Positions 12,701 to 24,700 of a DNA stretch of 64,000 nt are shown here, one piece after another. The stretch lies in assembly GCA_000499405.2 (NCBI GenBank), contig HG738139.1, positions 9,944,616 to 10,008,615 of the forward strand, read 5' to 3'. Source of the stretch: Onchocerca volvulus. Lineage: Eukaryota > Nematoda > Chromadorea > Rhabditida > Onchocercidae. The notes beneath the pieces are model-generated. The model made no database searches. It was not told where the DNA came from and was given only the letters and a program-made list of their open reading frames with translations. Both the position numbers and the translations under genes were made by a program. Numbering within the stretch: the stretch's first letter is position 1; the number at the start of each line of letters is the position of its first letter.

Positions 12701-15700
12701 TAATTTTGGTACGAACGCGTTCGTGCCAATGAAGTTTACCAGGAATACATTCGTAATAAATTGCATACGCATATGAATTTAACAGAATGGCATACTTTAA
12801 CGGATTTTGTTGTTTATTTTGGGAAATCTGGCAAATGTTACATTGATCAAACAGAAAAAGGTTGGTTCATTGCATGGATTAATCAAGAAGAGCTCAGAAA
12901 GCAGAAGGCATTACATAACGTTAGATCAATACATAATGACGAAGAACGATTGCAGCAATTATTGTGGGAACAAGCAGAAAGAGCTCTCGAAAAAAAAAAG
13001 AAAAAAAAAATCATTAGAAGCAAGTAGAAGTCATCCGAGAATTATTTCATACTAATGATGATGAGAAAGTCACTTTTTCTTTGACAGCAAAGAAATCAAC
13101 TGTTGAGGCTTATTCTATACTTGATATTAAAACCAAAAAGAGATGAAATTTGAGCCGAAATGGCTGAACAATTGGTTTGTTACCAGTACAAGAATAATTT
13201 TTCAAATGTCTCAACCTCAAAGAGAAAAATAGAAGATGATTATCGAAAATAGTACGTTATACTGTAATTAAATTTTTCTGCAGTTCAAATTCGAGTTTAG
13301 TCCAACTTTTAAAGTTCTTACACCGAAGTCCAATAGCGGCAATTCGACAGTTCAGATCGATATGAGCGATAAAGGAAGAAAAACCTAGTGATTAATTTGC
13401 TTGGATATTTTTTCATATTGTTTGTTGCAAAAAATTATTTTCCCATCAATCAATGAAACTTTCTCAACAAAATTCATTTCTGTAACACAAGCCAACTGAC
13501 TTAGCCGAGTTACAACAGCAATAAGTAATTCTAATCTAATCATCTATAAACCAAATTATAAATTTGATCAGATTTTTTTCCCAACAAGACTGAAAAAAGA
13601 TATGCTGTGATAAGTATGAGCTGAAATGAAATGATGGAAGCAAATAAGCACAAGACTCCTGGTAACCTATTTTCTTCAAGTGCATAATATCGACACGAAA
13701 GATTAAAAAATTTTAGATTTGATATTCCACATTTTTCTTATTTTAAGTCTTTTCAAGAATTAACAGTAAATTTTCGACAAAAAATATTTCTGTAAAGACG
13801 GAAAGTTTAAATCTATCTTAATAATTACTGTATCAAAAATATTTTAGAAGACCATCACATCAACAATAAATTTTAAACATTATTTTTTCAGGAAATTTTT
13901 AGCTGATAAAATTAAAATTGAAATTCCTATCAGTTAAATGTGATGCTGCTGCTGCAGCCAATATATAGGAAATCAAACATGAAAAAAATAAATGTTCAAA
14001 ACAGCAGAACAAATTCTGAGCTTCATTAATTCATGAATATAAATTCCACTAATTAAAAAAAAAAAAAAAAAAATGAACCTCACTATTTGGTGTGTTCATA
14101 CGCTTATATTCAATAATATCAGGATCAGAATTTCGTTTGTTGGTAACATTTTCGCTCTTTCTCGTAATACAAATATTTCTTGCTTCAATATTTTCTATTT
14201 CCGATTCTTTCCTGACCGAAAAAGATCCCGAAGTTTCTTCTTCATTAGCGACCTAAAACCGAACGATTTTATAAACAGCTAAAAGAATAAAATGGTTAAA
14301 GTAGATTAATTTTTCATATGTTTAATTCAAAACAAAATATTCTTAGAAACCGAAACACCACCAACTATCGTTAACAGACTTGTTCATATCTTTATTCACT
14401 CATAAATTCGGGAAATAAAATCAAAAATTGAAATTTTCACTTAACACAAGTGAATAAAATTCAATATATTATAGCGTATAATGCATTGAATTTATGTTTC
14501 ATGTCAAAACGATTGGATTGTTGTTTAGTTATTTTAGTTTATGAAAGTTTCAGATGATTCACTAAGGAAATTCGATGCTTTATGAAGAAATACTAAGTAA
14601 TCAATTTTTAATGAAAAAGCTTCGTAATCATTAGCTTCGGATAACAGTAATGCGATTACAATTGAATATCTTAAATGCTAGTGTTTTACTACTTTTTTGT
14701 ACATGGTAAACCACAACTATGGAATACAATCTAAAATTTAATTCTATATATAGGGCTAGACAACACTGATATTCAATAAGATATAACGATTAAAATAGTA
14801 ATTGAAATAAGCGGTAAAATATTCTTTGAATCAAAAATATGTGATGCACTTTATTGCATGATGCTAAAAATAAATTAACTATTTGATGATAACAGCAAAT
14901 TATTTTGTGGAAGGATCATAGTTGATTGAAAAACTTAATTACTTGGGAAATCTTTCTTATATATAACATAAAGAGGTAATTATTAAGTCCCATACTCGAA
15001 AAACATCTCATAAGTTTCAGATCTGTTATCATACTAATGAAAGAAATGTACTTTCGTTACAATAATCTCAATCTTCTTATAAATATATCACACAACCAAT
15101 TTTTTATGTTTACAGCCATTCGACTTTTGCAGTACAAATATATTAAACAGCAACGAATTTTTTTCCTTTTAGTAAAATTCGATAAGAAAATTGTATATTT
15201 ACTGCAGTCTTGATCTTTCAACTTATTAGCAATAATTTCAATTCTTGTTTTATTACTCCAGAATAATAATACAGTAAAATGAATCTCAATGAATAACAAG
15301 ACCTTATTTCATGCATTAAACACTTATAGGAAATAAATCCGTACTTATAATAAAACCAGATCGTTAAATTTTATGCATCATTGTTTTTCACATGTATAAA
15401 ATCTTGCTAAAAAACAACTCTGTACCGCAAAGTCTGTACTAATATTAGTTTACATCTATTCTATTCAATTAATTTTTTCCAAAATAGTTAAAAATGGACA
15501 AAGCCACAAATCTATAGGACAATTACAACAGAAAAAAAAAGAAAAAAAAAAAGGAAAACAACCCAAGAAAATGCAGAAGGCTAGTTTCTTTAAAATAATG
15601 CTTTAAGATATTTAAAAATGTCACCGATAACATTCATGAATAATCGACGATGTAATTCGATATTATCGGACAGAGATATACAACAAACAGATCTATACCA

Positions 15701-16587
15701 GATTTGCTTCACACGGTTATATTTCACGATTTCAGCATTAATTTCTATGAAAGTTAATAAAAGAATTTGTTTCAAATGAATAAAAATAAAACTTACCGAA
15801 ATTTTATCTGCGTGAGACAAGCTATCGATTGGATCTTTTCTTGATTCTGGTAAATTATTTTTTGGGATTTTTAAAACAGATTTATCATCCACTGCATTCA
15901 TTTTTATCATATCATTTTCCAGTTTGGCAACTAACATGCCATCAATGCGCTTTCTAATAAATTGGTTATTACTCAGCCCCGCATTTCCAACGTTATCACT
16001 TGGCACCACATCCGTAATATCGTCATTTCGTTTTACCGCCGATGCGACAGCAAATTCCTTTGAATCTAATTTGCTTTCTTCCAGAACATCAAAACTTTCC
16101 TGACTGCGTAACTTTGCATTTATGTTTCTCTTTCTGCTTTCACTAAAGTAAGGAAATCAATTTACTGGTGAGACACGCTATAACACAAGTCAATTATTTT
16201 GAAATTCTTTGAGTATAAGGTCGGACAGTGACAATATTCATATTGTACATCATTCTGGTAAGCTAAATCTACTGCATTTGAATCAATGTTGTTTACTGAA
16301 GTCAGTTACACATAAGGTCCAGCAGAAATAATAATACTATAAAAAACAAGAAAAATTTTCAAAATTTGCAGATTTTTTTGCACTATCTTACGCAACTAGA
16401 TCTCACTTTTTGGCTAAACAGACAATAACAACCTATATACACGAAACTCAGTAACGAATGACCTCGCTGAATATTTCAAACTTCGCCGTCGTCTTAGGTA
16501 CCAATAGATAACAACGAATGCCAAACTGCCCGTTAGTATGGCCATCGAACGTCGTGTTAAAAAACCTTCCATCGGCCCGTTGGGCAT
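726..16587 (-). CDS. akap-1: AKAP1-like mitochondrial anchor protein with KH and Tudor domains
   Basis: Exons read on the minus strand: 16587-16463, 16142-15797, 14252-14079, 6027-5632, 4912-4748, 4507-4448, 3949-3773, 2361-2181, 2044-1897, 1479-1412, 1142-1000, 878-726; all phases agree and give about 711 residues. The N-terminus has a hydrophobic anchor (residues about 13-30, SMAILTGSLAFVVIYWYL) followed by RRRR, as in outer-mitochondrial-membrane anchors. A KH domain (about 376-450) carries the GIKG loop within LIIGIKGKTIK. A Tudor domain (about 540-610) contains DGWYRAV, VRYVDYGGYGRLP and LRQIRTDFMTLPFQA, the last being a hallmark of AKAP1 rather than TDRKH. AKAP1 tethers PKA and RNA at mitochondria. 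Exons 2 and 3 match no domain I know. The join from exon 3 to exon 4 is the weakest: the acceptor at 6028 is pyrimidine-poor, and a Met codon at 6036 could instead start a shorter form. An additional exon could lie in the 8 kb intron. Confidence 0.85.
6592..6609. repeat. (CA)n microsatellite
   Basis: Nine CA dinucleotides in an unbroken run inside the large akap-1 intron. Confidence 0.9.
6763..6811. repeat. CT-rich low-complexity tract
   Basis: Nearly pure C/T on the plus strand (GA-rich on the akap-1 strand) with repeated CTCTCT and CTCCC. It may be a GAGA-type promoter element or simple low-complexity DNA. Confidence 0.6.
9377..9426. repeat. Short inverted repeat (hairpin)
   Basis: TATTTTTTGGTGTT at 9380-9393 is the exact complement of 9406-9419, a 14-bp stem with a 12-base loop. 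CAACT at 9376-9380 and AGTTG near 9422-9426 partly extend it. It lies just outside the kin-17 palindrome. Confidence 0.75.
10014..10698 (-). pseudogene. kin-17: kin-17 retrocopy, left palindrome arm (broken)
   Basis: Starting from the ATG at 10698, the translation matches the KIN17 DNA/RNA-binding protein: GIPKEIADRCKSKDLQKLRW, then QMCKK and CRDQNGF of the zinc-finger region, THQRQLLLFAENP, EYSEEFENNFVKILRNNFGT, and the winged-helix part HTHMNLTEWHTLTDF and EKGWFIAW. It is dead: a TAG replaces the Gln after QMCKK, the finger is frameshifted, a further shift follows NNFGT, and the region after the winged helix is scrambled by homopolymer runs. No introns interrupt the match, which fits a processed copy. 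The conserved KIN17 C-terminal half is not recognisable. A functional kin-17 gene is expected elsewhere in the genome. Confidence 0.85.
10900..11331 (-). mobile_element. Partial LTR leading into the left kin-17 retrocopy
   Basis: On the minus strand it starts TGTCGGAAAATTCCGAAAGA, like the start of the neighbouring complete LTR, and shares with it CATGTTTACC and CATGAGGCGAC. GGATATATAAGG at about 11060 is a good TATA box. Similarity to the complete LTR fades after about 11035, so the true 3' edge is uncertain. The right palindrome arm carries a matching but 5'-truncated copy (about 11925-12100). Confidence 0.6.
11332..11384 (-). mobile_element. Primer-binding-site-like segment between two LTRs
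   Basis: Three bases after the complete LTR ends, the minus strand reads TTGGTGTCACGAGCAGG. A TGG a few bases after the LTR edge is what a tRNA-primed minus-strand site looks like. Only 53 bases separate this LTR from the next, so no gag or pol remains here. Confidence 0.5.
11385..11760 (-). mobile_element. Complete LTR of a retrotransposon (376 bp)
   Basis: On the minus strand it starts TGTTGGAAAAATCCG and ends ACTTTTCCGACA, giving TG...CA termini with a short inverted repeat. It is a diverged copy of the LTR-like sequence in both palindrome arms. It forms part of the spacer of the palindrome. The family (BEL/Pao is common in such worms, Gypsy is possible) cannot be set without the internal genes. 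Confidence 0.65.
11925..12110 (+). mobile_element. 5'-truncated LTR in the right palindrome arm
   Basis: It matches the left-arm partial LTR in inverted orientation: ATTAACAAAG, CTCCCGCCAA, GAGGCGATAAATTGAAGAT and GGATATATAAGATTCGG (TATA box). The first roughly 100 bases of the LTR are missing. Its sequence differs more from the left arm than the kin-17 core does. Confidence 0.6.
12455..13146 (+). pseudogene. kin-17: kin-17 retrocopy, right palindrome arm (broken)
   Basis: ATG at 12455 opens the same KIN17-like translation as the left arm, with the same TAG after QMCKK and the same shifts. This copy keeps a little more of the downstream part: a segment reading NDDEKVTFSLTAKKS aligns with the KIN17 stretch after the winged-helix domain. 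An A-rich run near 12990-13012 disrupts the frame before that. The leader just upstream (12357-12454, beginning GACTTAGTGGAGTCACC) is also shared with the left arm and, more weakly, with 13495-13600. Confidence 0.85.
13441..14078. other. akap-1 intron, distal end
   Basis: I see no gene. About 13495-13600 resembles the leader that precedes the kin-17 copies, so it may be a third, degraded fragment of the same repeat. Minus-strand 13649-13570 reads as a short open frame after TTTCAG and ends in a stop, but it overlaps that repeat fragment and I do not call it an exon. Confidence 0.4.
14253..15796. other. akap-1 intron 2
   Basis: An AT-rich intron between the exon ending in a GTAAGT donor (15797) and the acceptor CGGTTTTAG at 14253. 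I see nothing supportable in it. Confidence 0.5.
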
Positions 16588-16600
16588 TCTATAATATGTA
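16588..16600 (-). promoter_or_regulatory. Probable spliced-leader trans-splice acceptor of akap-1
   Basis: On the minus strand TACATATTATAG ends one base before the ATG at 16587. An acceptor AG immediately before the start codon with no usable coding exon upstream is typical of nematode spliced-leader addition. A 5' UTR intron is the alternative. Confidence 0.45.
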
Positions 16601-19600
16601 TGTTACACCAATTTTAATCAGTCTACACAATGAAATGAAAATACTTCTGTTAATTCACTTTAAGCGAGAAAGTCTGCATCGTAAGCTTCAAAAAAGCATT
16701 TTTATACGATAATTTCACATATTTGGATATTTGAAATTTCACGAAGTGGTTTTAGAATTCATGGTTTATTAAAAGCTCAAAATTACCACTTATCGTTCGA
16801 TAAAAAATAGCATAATCTAAGATATTGAGCTTCATTTCTCATTTCAATACCTTTATCATAAACATCAGTTTAGACAAACAAAAAAGATATATACCGCAGT
16901 AAAATCTTTCTGTTCCTAATATAATCGATTGGCTGATGTCTGTTGGTAAGAAATTCTTTTACCGACCGATTGTGCAAATACCTCTCCTTCTTCCCAAACT
17001 AATAAACTGCTTCACGAATTTTTTCTTACTATCGATCTTTTTTGCTTTTTTGCTGAAATATGCAACATACTCTTTTTAGATTATCTAATAAAAATACCGT
17101 TGGTGACTTGAAGAATTGTCCATTTATCACTGAAGCTTTGGTTTGCCTATCCTTAGATACTAAGAGTACATAGATTTCTATCAAATCGCAATACAATATG
17201 CAGTGTTTTATATAAAAAAGTAATGTTTTCGATAGACCATACATACTTTTCAAGGAAAGTCTGATGAAGAAGCCATAAGGCCGATAACAGTCACAGAAAA
17301 TCCAACAGAAGTTACACGAGGCTATGCAAATAGTACTATGGGATGGATTTACTACCAAAGGTGGAAAATTCGGATGTATTCAGAATATCCACTAAAGTAA
17401 AAGATATCTTCTTGTATTTCTATCAGCATTATCAACAGTGACCTACAGCAATCTACAGCATATTTTTCAGAACGAGCATAAATGTATTTTCCTAACTTAT
17501 ACATCCGATTTGGAAATTTTCACTAACGAAAAATTCGATGTTCTGAGGCAAAATTTAACAGAAAAACGACTTCTGTTGCTTTTACCTACAGGCAATTTTA
17601 AAATCATCCTTTTAAATTGGATAGCAGTTACCGCAATTTTTACAAATAATTATCTCAACACAAATGATCATCTTTCTTAATCAAACAAAGATTGAAACTG
17701 TTGAAATGTGAGGGATATTGATACAACTAATAAGATAAAGTGTATTTTATACTTATTAATTAAAATCTTATGCTTCTAAAAAGGTTAGTCAATTCAGTTG
17801 AAATTCGTCCGGTAAAAGAAGGTAAAGGAAGTTAGTACTCAATAAGAACACTTCAATTTCAGAAGTCTTGCAAGCATCAAGTAGAATGTCAATCTTAGTT
17901 TGACTTTCCATCACCTATCCCAATCATTGCAATTTCCATTCGTTCCAACAAAATAGTTTTTCTTCTTTCTCTTGTTTGACGATAAAAACAAAAATTCATT
18001 AATGGTTGGAAGAAAATTATTAGTGAAACTAATAATTTCAAGAAAGTTCTAAACATTGCTAAATGCAGATTGAAATTTTAAATGAAAAGGGAAAATCTAT
18101 TGAGTTTCGGTCCCAAATTGGAACGATGCCATAAACTATTGCGTAGAAATTTCTTTTCTGCGTTTATTAGCCTCGTCGAAGATTTCTTAAATACTTGAAT
18201 AAATATTTGATTCCACAATAAATATTTCGCTAAATTGACGTCTTGATTATTTTATCGCACAAACAATTATTAATAATCAAAAAGTTAGTCATGAAAAGGA
18301 AGATCTTTAATACCAGAATATCTTCAAAACTGTTAAAAGCAAAATAGACGAATAACAACTTTCTAATAGAAACTCAACTTTGTATATAATTAACGGAGAT
18401 AGAAAATTAACTGTTAACTTCTAAAATTTATAAATAATGTTAATATGTACAAATCAAATTCATAGACAGAATACAAAGCAGTCAGGAAAGCTAAAAATGT
18501 AGTTTATAAATCGCGTATTGAAGTTATCCAGATCAAGAATCAAGAAGTTATGCTGTATCATAATTTCGCTAAAATTATCTTATTCGAAATAGAGACTATT
18601 AAAATAAGAATCAAATTTGTTGAAAATAAAATTCTTTCATACTATCCAATATGAAAACCTAAAAATAAAAGAAATTTATCTAATCCATCATGAAATAGGT
18701 AAAAAGATGTTTAATTTGGAGATACAACGCATTATCTCTTAGAATAGTACCACTCATTTTTCCTTTTTTCAGGAAGCTAAGAAATCATCTTATCTGACGT
18801 GAAGCACCTTAACTGTTCCATTAGACGCAAGCGATCAAAAATCAAAATGAAAGAAAATTTAGAAAGTATCTAAAAAATTGCATTGATATTAGCAGCATTA
18901 TAAGATAAGAAGGGAATGTTCTATTGCATCGTTAAAAAGGAAGCTGAGTTCCTAGGTATCTAATTAAAACGGTTAGCAAAGAAAATCTAGCACAGCTCAT
19001 TGATAGTGAAGAACATGGAAAGACTCATATTCAGGCAATTTTTTAATAATAAACAAATGTTTGTTCATTTTCTTTTTTTTGACGTACAAAGAACAAAGTA
19101 TCATATGAAATGACTATCTTTATAGGAAGTAGAAAAATTTAGCGTCAAATTAACCGATCTAAACAAGCTTCAAAAAAGAAAAAGTATTTTTGCGACAAAA
19201 TCATATATAATGATGAGGATTGCAAAATTAAATCAAACGAAATGTTTTTGTTTAGAAGAAAGAAAAAGGAAGTTGTTTTGGACAAATACAAGATTTTGGA
19301 AAAAGGTGAAAATCAGGAGGAATGAGAGAAAGCACGTACTGCAAGGGAATTCAGGAAGTCTGAACAATGGGAAAATCATCGCATAATTCCTAAACAAAAG
19401 ACTATAAACAACGCCCCTAACAACTGAGCCTATTATATCACAGCTTTTAAGTAGCATTTTAGATATTACTTTGAAACGCTCGTATTACTGGCTGTCAATA
19501 ATCATCCCAAGATCGATTTTCTCTGATGCAGCGCTACTCATTAGATGATTTGAAGACTTTTTTGACTTTATTCACCTTCGTTGACCTTTCATTTTTAGCT

Positions 19601-21794
19601 CCATTCCCAATTCAGTGGTTGAGAAAGCATCGCTTCAGTCACTTCTATACATTATTAAAATAGCGATATTTACTCTCTGCCAGCGGATTATCGAGCGATT
19701 AATCGATCATCGGTCACTCCGCTGCCCCTTCTACTCTCCATATGTCCAACATTTGACCATTCCCTGTTACTGTATATCGTTGTTTCTAGCAGTGTTGTCT
19801 CTAGTGATCATCTAGTTGATCATTCACATGATTTTATATAATCGTTAAAATAACATCAAATCAAGTTTAAATCAATATTTCGAAATATTCAGATCGGTGA
19901 GCGAAGGAGAAAGTGACCTCGACCACATTAATCGTGTATTCCGTAATTTCAAATTTCCTCATACACTTTTTCATCTTTTTAAAAAAATTATATTTAAATT
20001 TCCGTTTTCCAAATGGCTTAATATGCTACGGTTAGTAAAGATACTGATTTCACTTCTATTTTGTGGATTGAATAGTTATGATGGTCCATTGAGTGAGTAT
20101 TAAATGAAATGGAACGAAAGTTTCAGGAAGTTTATTTTTCTAAATCCAAAAACTTATTCTTATTTAGGCTTTAAGAAGAGAAACTGTATACCTAAAAAGA
20201 ATTAATACATAATTTCTAGTAAAGAGGCAATAGTATAAATTTCATCTTAAAACACACGCCAGATGTTACTGTGACTACAAGAAGGTAAAATCTGTTGGGT
20301 AAAGACATATCGCCCCATGTAACGACAGCTCATAGGCAAAAGGCAATAGTTATCAATCAGATTAATTGTGCAGAAATGGATTTCTGACACATTTCTATCG
20401 AGAATGATTCCTATTAGTTGAAGATGAAAATTACATAAAAAACAAGTTTCATCAATATAATTAGAACAATCTGAAGACAAAATGATCTCCCACTTAGATA
20501 GAGCTATGTTAAAACGTCTTCCGTTTAATCACAGATTAAAAACTGATTTACATTTTTCTCGAATCCAGTTTATTTCATATGTCTTAGAATGAATAAAAAG
20601 AAAAATTCCTTCCAATTTGGACATTTCATTATACTGAAGTGGTTACGATCGAATGCTAAAGGTTAACTGGTAAGGACAATACGACTATTTAACTGGAATA
20701 GTTTGACAACTTGTATGTCATCCATTTCTGGACGACCAATGCAAGGGTCTTCGTGGAAAGACAGCACTGAACGGGTACTGAAAAGAATTGCAAATTTACC
20801 ATCAAATTGAAAGTTTTATATTTGAAAATCAAAACATTGCCAAGCAGAAAAACCTGAAGAAAATGCAATTTATAAACAATCGAATAATGATGCTGAGTTA
20901 AAAGCAAAATTATATATATTTTTTTCCCTTTTTTTTTTTTTTTTTTTTTTTTTACAAAAGCAAAACCAAAATTAGTAAAGTCAAATTCTGCTTCCAGAAA
21001 ATTTCTTGACAGCATCACTTAATGCCATTTTAATTTAACCATGGTAAGAAACAATAGCATCAAAGTAAAATACTTTAAAAAAATCCCAGAGCTGCATTTG
21101 AAAAAAACTACGATCCGAAAAACGATATTCATTGTCATGAGTTATCATTCCTTACTATGCTGTTAAGAAATTTAAGAATTAAAAAAAATATGGAATCCCT
21201 TGATGACATCAATAAATGTTATTTTAAATTGACTGTAGCTTGTCCCTTCAACTTATTACTTAAATAATGCATCAAAAATTGAACATTCGAATTTGAAAAA
21301 AAACTAACCATTATTTTAACAACTTGCAGAAATGTAATATTTAGATCCGTAAGCAGCTGCTTATTTTCTTTTCTTAAAGATTCAAATCCTAACAATCAAA
21401 AAAAGCAGTCCTATTAAAACGGAATAGAATACAACTTCTATAAAATGACAATCATACCTACAAAAAAATTATAACAATTGAAATTACAAAAAAAGTTTCA
21501 TATTACAGAATGAGCAATAACACTGGCAGTTCCCTACAATATCAACAGGAAACGAAAACAATATATTTTTGAAATAAGCATTAAAACGCTTTCAAATAAA
21601 AACTGGAAAAATATAAAGTTAAAAAATCCTCAACGGAAAGCATTTCTGTATAAGAAATTTATTTATGTATAACCTTCATTTCCTAATTTTTTTGCAAAAT
21701 ACAAATCAGAAGAATGATAATATAAAGATCAAAAACATAAAATAAATTAATGAATCAATACTTCAACTTTTAAGGATGGAGTTATATCCAAATA
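16589..21794. other. Intergenic region between akap-1 and ppm-1.D
   Basis: It is mostly low-complexity AT-rich DNA. Plus-strand fragments at about 17088-17680 look like exons (separate entry). A plus-strand open stretch at about 19860-20103 (no ATG at its start) has mixed codons but no splice or homology support. A T-run lies at 20931-20953. I find no tRNA or rRNA gene by eye. Confidence 0.4.
17088..17680 (+). CDS. Possible exons of an unrecognised gene
   Basis: Three coding-looking stretches follow acceptor-like sequence. The first, after CTCTTTTTAG at about 17080, reads LSNKNTVGDLKNCPFITEAL and meets a GTTTGC donor at about 17140. The second, about 17260-17395, reads SDEEAIRPITVTENPTEV followed by GYANSTMGWIYYQRWK and ends in TAA. 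The third follows TATTTTTCAG at about 17471 and reads NEHKCIFLTYTSDLEIF. I cannot join them in one consistent phase, find no start codon and recognise no family. They may be exons of a small plus-strand gene, remnants of one, or chance. Confidence is low. Confidence 0.22.
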
Positions 21795-24700
21795 TTATTT
21801 TTTGTTTGCACGATTTCCCAACAAATTGGAAAAAAAATCCCATACGCGAGATCTACTAGTCGTTGGTGTTGCACATTCTTCAACTTTCCTACCATTACCT
21901 TGTTTTGCACAATCTTGTTCTGATTTTTCAACATTTCTGGTAGAAATATTACAAGCACGATCTGAAAAAGTTTTTTTTATGCTTGATAAAGATGTTGTTC
22001 GCTAAAAATTCCTCAGACTAATCTCCTTTTTATTAATTACAAATTGATTAAAAAAGTCGTAAAATCCTCGATTCTTGTAATATACACAAAAATTGATAAA
22101 TAAATCTACATTCACAAACCTGTTTTTATCCAGCTTTCCGTAGAAACTTTAAATTTCTTTTGCAATGGTTCTAGAGACGAAGAAGATAGACGACGTCGAA
22201 CAAGCGGTCGCCGTCCAGCAAGAATGAGATCTCGTGCAAAAGGATCATGCTCGAATAACTGATTCGTAATCCGCAATGCCGCTAACATCAACGAAGGAGA
22301 TAAGGCCGAAGCACTACCTTCAACAATCAATTTCTCTTGCAAAAATCCGAAATCAATAAAAAATTTTTATAAACTGCTTATGAAACAAAAAGAATGTTTC
22401 GCTACCAAGATCGAAGATTCTCGATCAAAAGAAAAATAAATAAATCTATAAATTACTATTATCGTCAAGCATGCATTGCATGCATAAAAAAGGAAAGTAT
22501 TCTGACATTTAAAGCTTTCTTATATAATTCAATTCAAATAGACATTTTGGAGCTTTGATTTCATGGAACTAAATTATTATAAAACAATACAAATTTATTA
22601 ATGAATTTGGAAATTTCAAGAATTTACGTGGCGAAGCAGTAAATCTCTGGAAGTCATGGCAATCATTGGTCGGAGAAAGATGATTATTACTGAAATGCTC
22701 CTCACTAGTAGTATTACCATTGATATCACTTGATATATACTCTTCTTTCACAGATTTTAAATACATTGCCGGTTTTCTTCGGCAGGCCTTAAGTACACTT
22801 CTTTGTCCTGAAAAAAGTTTTCTCGAGAAAATAACTGATACTTTTCGAATTGACTATACATTGTGAAATGAATTCAAGAATAATCTTATAATATTAGCAA
22901 GAAATTTTAATTTTTGTGATTCCTGGAATAAAGAGAGGAAGAAGAAATGATTGGCAATCTGAAATTCAATTTGCAATGATTTCCATGTGTTTTTGCTATT
23001 TTTTTAAATTACATATTAAAAGAAATCTATTTAAAGGATTACTTATTGATTTCGAACAAGAATTTGATGTGAAAGAAGTAAACAGAGGTTTCTTGCTTGC
23101 GAAAGATGAAGGTATATTGCAATGTTCCTGAAGAAATCACTTCTCTTTATGAAGAGTAAATTCACAAATAAAATTCAGAAATTTGAAAGATTAATCTTAA
23201 TTTTATCATTTTTTTTCTTTCTTTTTTTTTTTTTTTAAATCCCATTAACAGAAAGTCTGAAGTTTATCTATTGTTTTCTCAATAGATTATTTATTATGCT
23301 ATTTAAGAAATTAAATTTAAAAAATTTATTCATGAATGAAATTAAGTCGAATTCGAATAGTAATGTATCGAAAAGGACTTGCCAAGCTATTTGTGTCTGA
23401 ATTAGAAGGACAATCTGAACTTGATGCACTCAGAGCAGTCACAACATCACACTGAAAATACTTCTTAATATTGAAAGATAATGAAATAAAATTTTAATGA
23501 TGAAAAAAAGACTATTACTATCAGTTGAAACGAATTTTTCGGAATAAGTTTAAAGTTGTAAGCACGAAAGTATAAAAATAAACTGAAATGTAATCTGTCT
23601 TTTCTTTACTACTTCTTCCTTTCCTCTATCTTGCCAAGCATTATACGAAAATATAATTCATAAACTGAAGCGAAACATATGAGTCAGAAATATATGAGAA
23701 ATATGATCTTCATAGGAGCCACTTTTCAATCCATTGTTCTCTGCCTCATTCTTATACAGAATACTTCAAGAAATCATTACCTTTGAATGCACCATGTCAG
23801 TGTTCGTTTCTGAATCTGTTCCGTACATTCTTCTAATTTCTACACTATCGTCTTCTCCATCATTACTAATACCATCACCACTTGCATTTCCAACCGTTTC
23901 TTCCCGCGCCACATCGTCATCACAGGGGTACAGAATACCTTCGCTGAAAAAAGGTAAGATAATGCTGGTTAAAGACAGTAAAATGCGTTTGAGAAACATG
24001 TACATCGATCCCACAAAATAGGAGATTTTAGTTAAATATAAAAGTCTTAAACTTTTACACTCTATATAAATAATCCCTAAAAAAACATTCTCATATATAC
24101 ACCCTCTACTTCCCATTTCACTATTAGCTTTCGTTTGCAATTACGGTTGATTTCTGCTCAAAATTTAGTTCAGCAATAATTTAAAAAAAAAAAAAAGAAA
24201 GACTATCTTCTGACGTCTTTATCTTATTAACAGCATTTAAATTTGGTACTATATTTTCTCCAGAAGCAAAAAACTTCACTTACTCTACGAGATTTTCGTA
24301 TAATTCATCCATTCCTTCCAATATTACTCCAGTAACACATTCAGCTGGTAACATCTTAACTTTACCATTCGTGCCAAATAATTCACTTAAACGATGTATG
24401 GCAGAGACACGATCTAATGAAGACAATGGCATTACTGGCATATCTGAGAATCGTACGAGATTAAGTGGACGTCTAATATCACGCGTATATCCAGGTCCAT
24501 TGTAATCGATTTCTAGAATAGTTTTGACCATCTTAATATAAAAAATAAAAAATTTTTCTTTCTCATTCTCTTAAGAATAAAAGATTGGAAACTTAAGATT
24601 TATAAAATTTTCGATTCACCAAAATCAATGAATGCGACCATAAAAAAATATCGAAAATCACTCTGCTTACTTTTTTTTCCACCTTGCCAGACTTTTATTC

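Larger units (their letters stand above)
9740..13440. repeat. Large imperfect palindrome with two 1.5 kb arms
   Basis: Left arm about 9740-11235, right arm about 11925-13440, spacer about 690 bases. The arms align in reverse complement over LTR-like sequence, a leader, a kin-17 retrocopy and a 3' flank. The core (about 10150-10800 against 12350-12990) differs at only a handful of bases by eye, while the LTR part and the outer flank are clearly more diverged. Both arms carry the same premature TAG and the same frameshifts in kin-17, so the damage predates the duplication or was shared later by conversion. The whole structure lies inside an akap-1 intron. Confidence 0.85.
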
